NCBI GenBank assembly: GCA_030040525.1
Contig: JASHTN010000096.1
Location: 1-6,035 of the forward strand
DNA: 6,035 bases
Reading direction: 5' to 3'
DNA from: Gammaproteobacteria bacterium
GTDB taxonomy: Bacteria; Pseudomonadota; Gammaproteobacteria; Steroidobacterales; Steroidobacteraceae
Shown here: positions 5,398 through 6,035 of the stretch, piece after piece
Layout of the letters: every line of letters begins with the position of its first letter
Numbering within the stretch: position 1 is the stretch's first letter
Position numbers and translations under genes: made by a program
Notes under the pieces: generated by a model
The model's input: only the letters and a program-made list of their open reading frames with translations
Databases searched by the model: none
What the model was told of the DNA's origin: nothing

Positions 5398-6035
5398 TTA
5401 CTCAGCGTTGCCGAAGCCACCGCCCCCCGGAGTCAGCACCGTCAGCTCGTCGCCGGGTGCCACCTCGAAGCGCGCGGTCGCTGCGAGCTGCTCCGTCGGG
5501 CCTCCGCCTGCGCGGCGGATGTGCGCGGCGCCGCGCGCGCCGGGCTCACCGCCCGCGAGCCCAAACGGCGCGATGCGACGATGGTTGGCGAGCAATGCGC
5601 CGGAGAGCGGCGCACGAAACTCCAGCCGGCGGATGACGCCGTCGCCGCCGTGGTGGCGGCCGAGGCCGCCCGAGCCGCGCCGGATCGCGAACTCGCGCAC
5701 CAGCACCGGGAACCTGCCCTCGAGTATCTCGGGGTCCGTGAGCCGCGAGTTCGTCATGTGGGTCTGCACGGCGTCGCAGCCGTCGAAATCGGGCCCGGCG
5801 CCCGCGCCGCCGGCGATGGTCTCGTAGTACTGCAGACGCGCATCGCCGAATGTCAGGTTGTTCATCGTGCCCTGGGATGCCGCGAGGTTGCCGAGCGCAC
5901 CGTACAGCGCATCGACGATGCACTGCGAGGTCTCGACGTTGCCGGCGGCGACCGCCGCGGGCGGCTGCGGGTCGAGCATCGAGCCGCGCGGGATCACGAT
6001 CTCGAGCGGCTCGAGGCAGCCCTCGTTGAGCGGAA
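5398..6035 (-). CDS. hydantoinase B/oxoprolinase family protein, C-terminal part
   Basis: The minus-strand frame is open to the right edge and ends at TAA (5398-5400), giving about 211 C-terminal residues; the GTG at 5997 is an internal Val. The sequence follows the HyuB / 5-oxoprolinase beta-type domain closely: PLNEGCLEPLEIVIPRGSML, AGNVETSQ, GTMNNLTFG, YYETIAGGAGAG, DAVQTHMTNSRLTDPEILE, FAIRRGSGGLGRHHGGDGV, HRRIAPFGLAGGEPG and a closing LTVLTPGGGGFGN. Family members perform ATP-dependent opening of hydantoin or 5-oxoproline rings, with a HyuA-type partner either fused or encoded next door. Whether this protein is a stand-alone B subunit or the end of a fused oxoprolinase cannot be told from the window. 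It appears intact to its normal end. Confidence 0.93.
   Translation of the reverse strand, partial: PLNEGCLEPLEIVIPRGSMLDPQPPAAVAAGNVETSQCIVDALYGALGNLAASQGTMNNLTFGDARLQYYETIAGGAGAGPDFDGCDAVQTHMTNSRLTDPEILEGRFPVLVREFAIRRGSGGLGRHHGGDGVIRRLEFRAPLSGALLANHRRIAPFGLAGGEPGARGAAHIRRAGGGPTEQLAATARFEVAPGDELTVLTPGGGGFGNAE

Overview
The window is GC-rich, densely coded DNA from a bacterium. A lipoprotein L,D-transpeptidase, a TPM-domain protein, a hydantoinase B/oxoprolinase subunit and a GEMM-I riboswitch together suggest a proteobacterium, probably gamma or beta. This is inferred from gene content alone, without a search.

Layout. Positions 1-321 are the end of a TPM-domain protein. Positions 372-1673 encode an L,D-transpeptidase lipoprotein (LysM plus YkuD) with a long Ala/Pro/Ser tail. 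A 61-residue unknown ORF (1670-1855) overlaps its stop by ATGA. After a short gap with an extended -10 promoter candidate comes a complete contractile tail sheath gene (1956-3569). It stands alone: no tube, baseplate, spike or ATPase gene is in view.

Directly after the sheath stop, 3617-3710 form a cyclic di-GMP riboswitch (GEMM-I class) with recognisable ligand-contact positions, a GAAA tetraloop and a tetraloop-receptor-like internal loop. It leads, after about 90 nt, into a 343-residue protein (3800-4831) made of two diverged repeats that look SPOR-like but that I cannot assign to a named family. This gene has visibly lower G+C than its neighbours.

Immediately after it lies a 31-bp exact copy (4843-4873) of a piece of the sheath gene (3153-3183). 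The similarity extends to 12 identical residues in the sheath reading frame, with synonymous differences at its edge. This copy forms the 3' end and stop codon of a convergent VOC-family (glyoxalase-like) gene (4854-5264, minus). Further right, also on minus, is the C-terminal part of a hydantoinase B/oxoprolinase-type protein (5398-6035, running off the edge).

Reading. The left part is cell-envelope housekeeping and the right part is ordinary metabolism. The middle (about 1918-4873) looks like an accessory module joining a phage-tail-type sheath to a c-di-GMP-sensing RNA and an uncharacterised two-repeat protein, with a sheath-derived scar at its right edge. The c-di-GMP link to the sheath module is the most interesting aspect. 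That the riboswitch controls the repeat protein is a strong inference from position; a functional link to the sheath is only suggested by adjacency.
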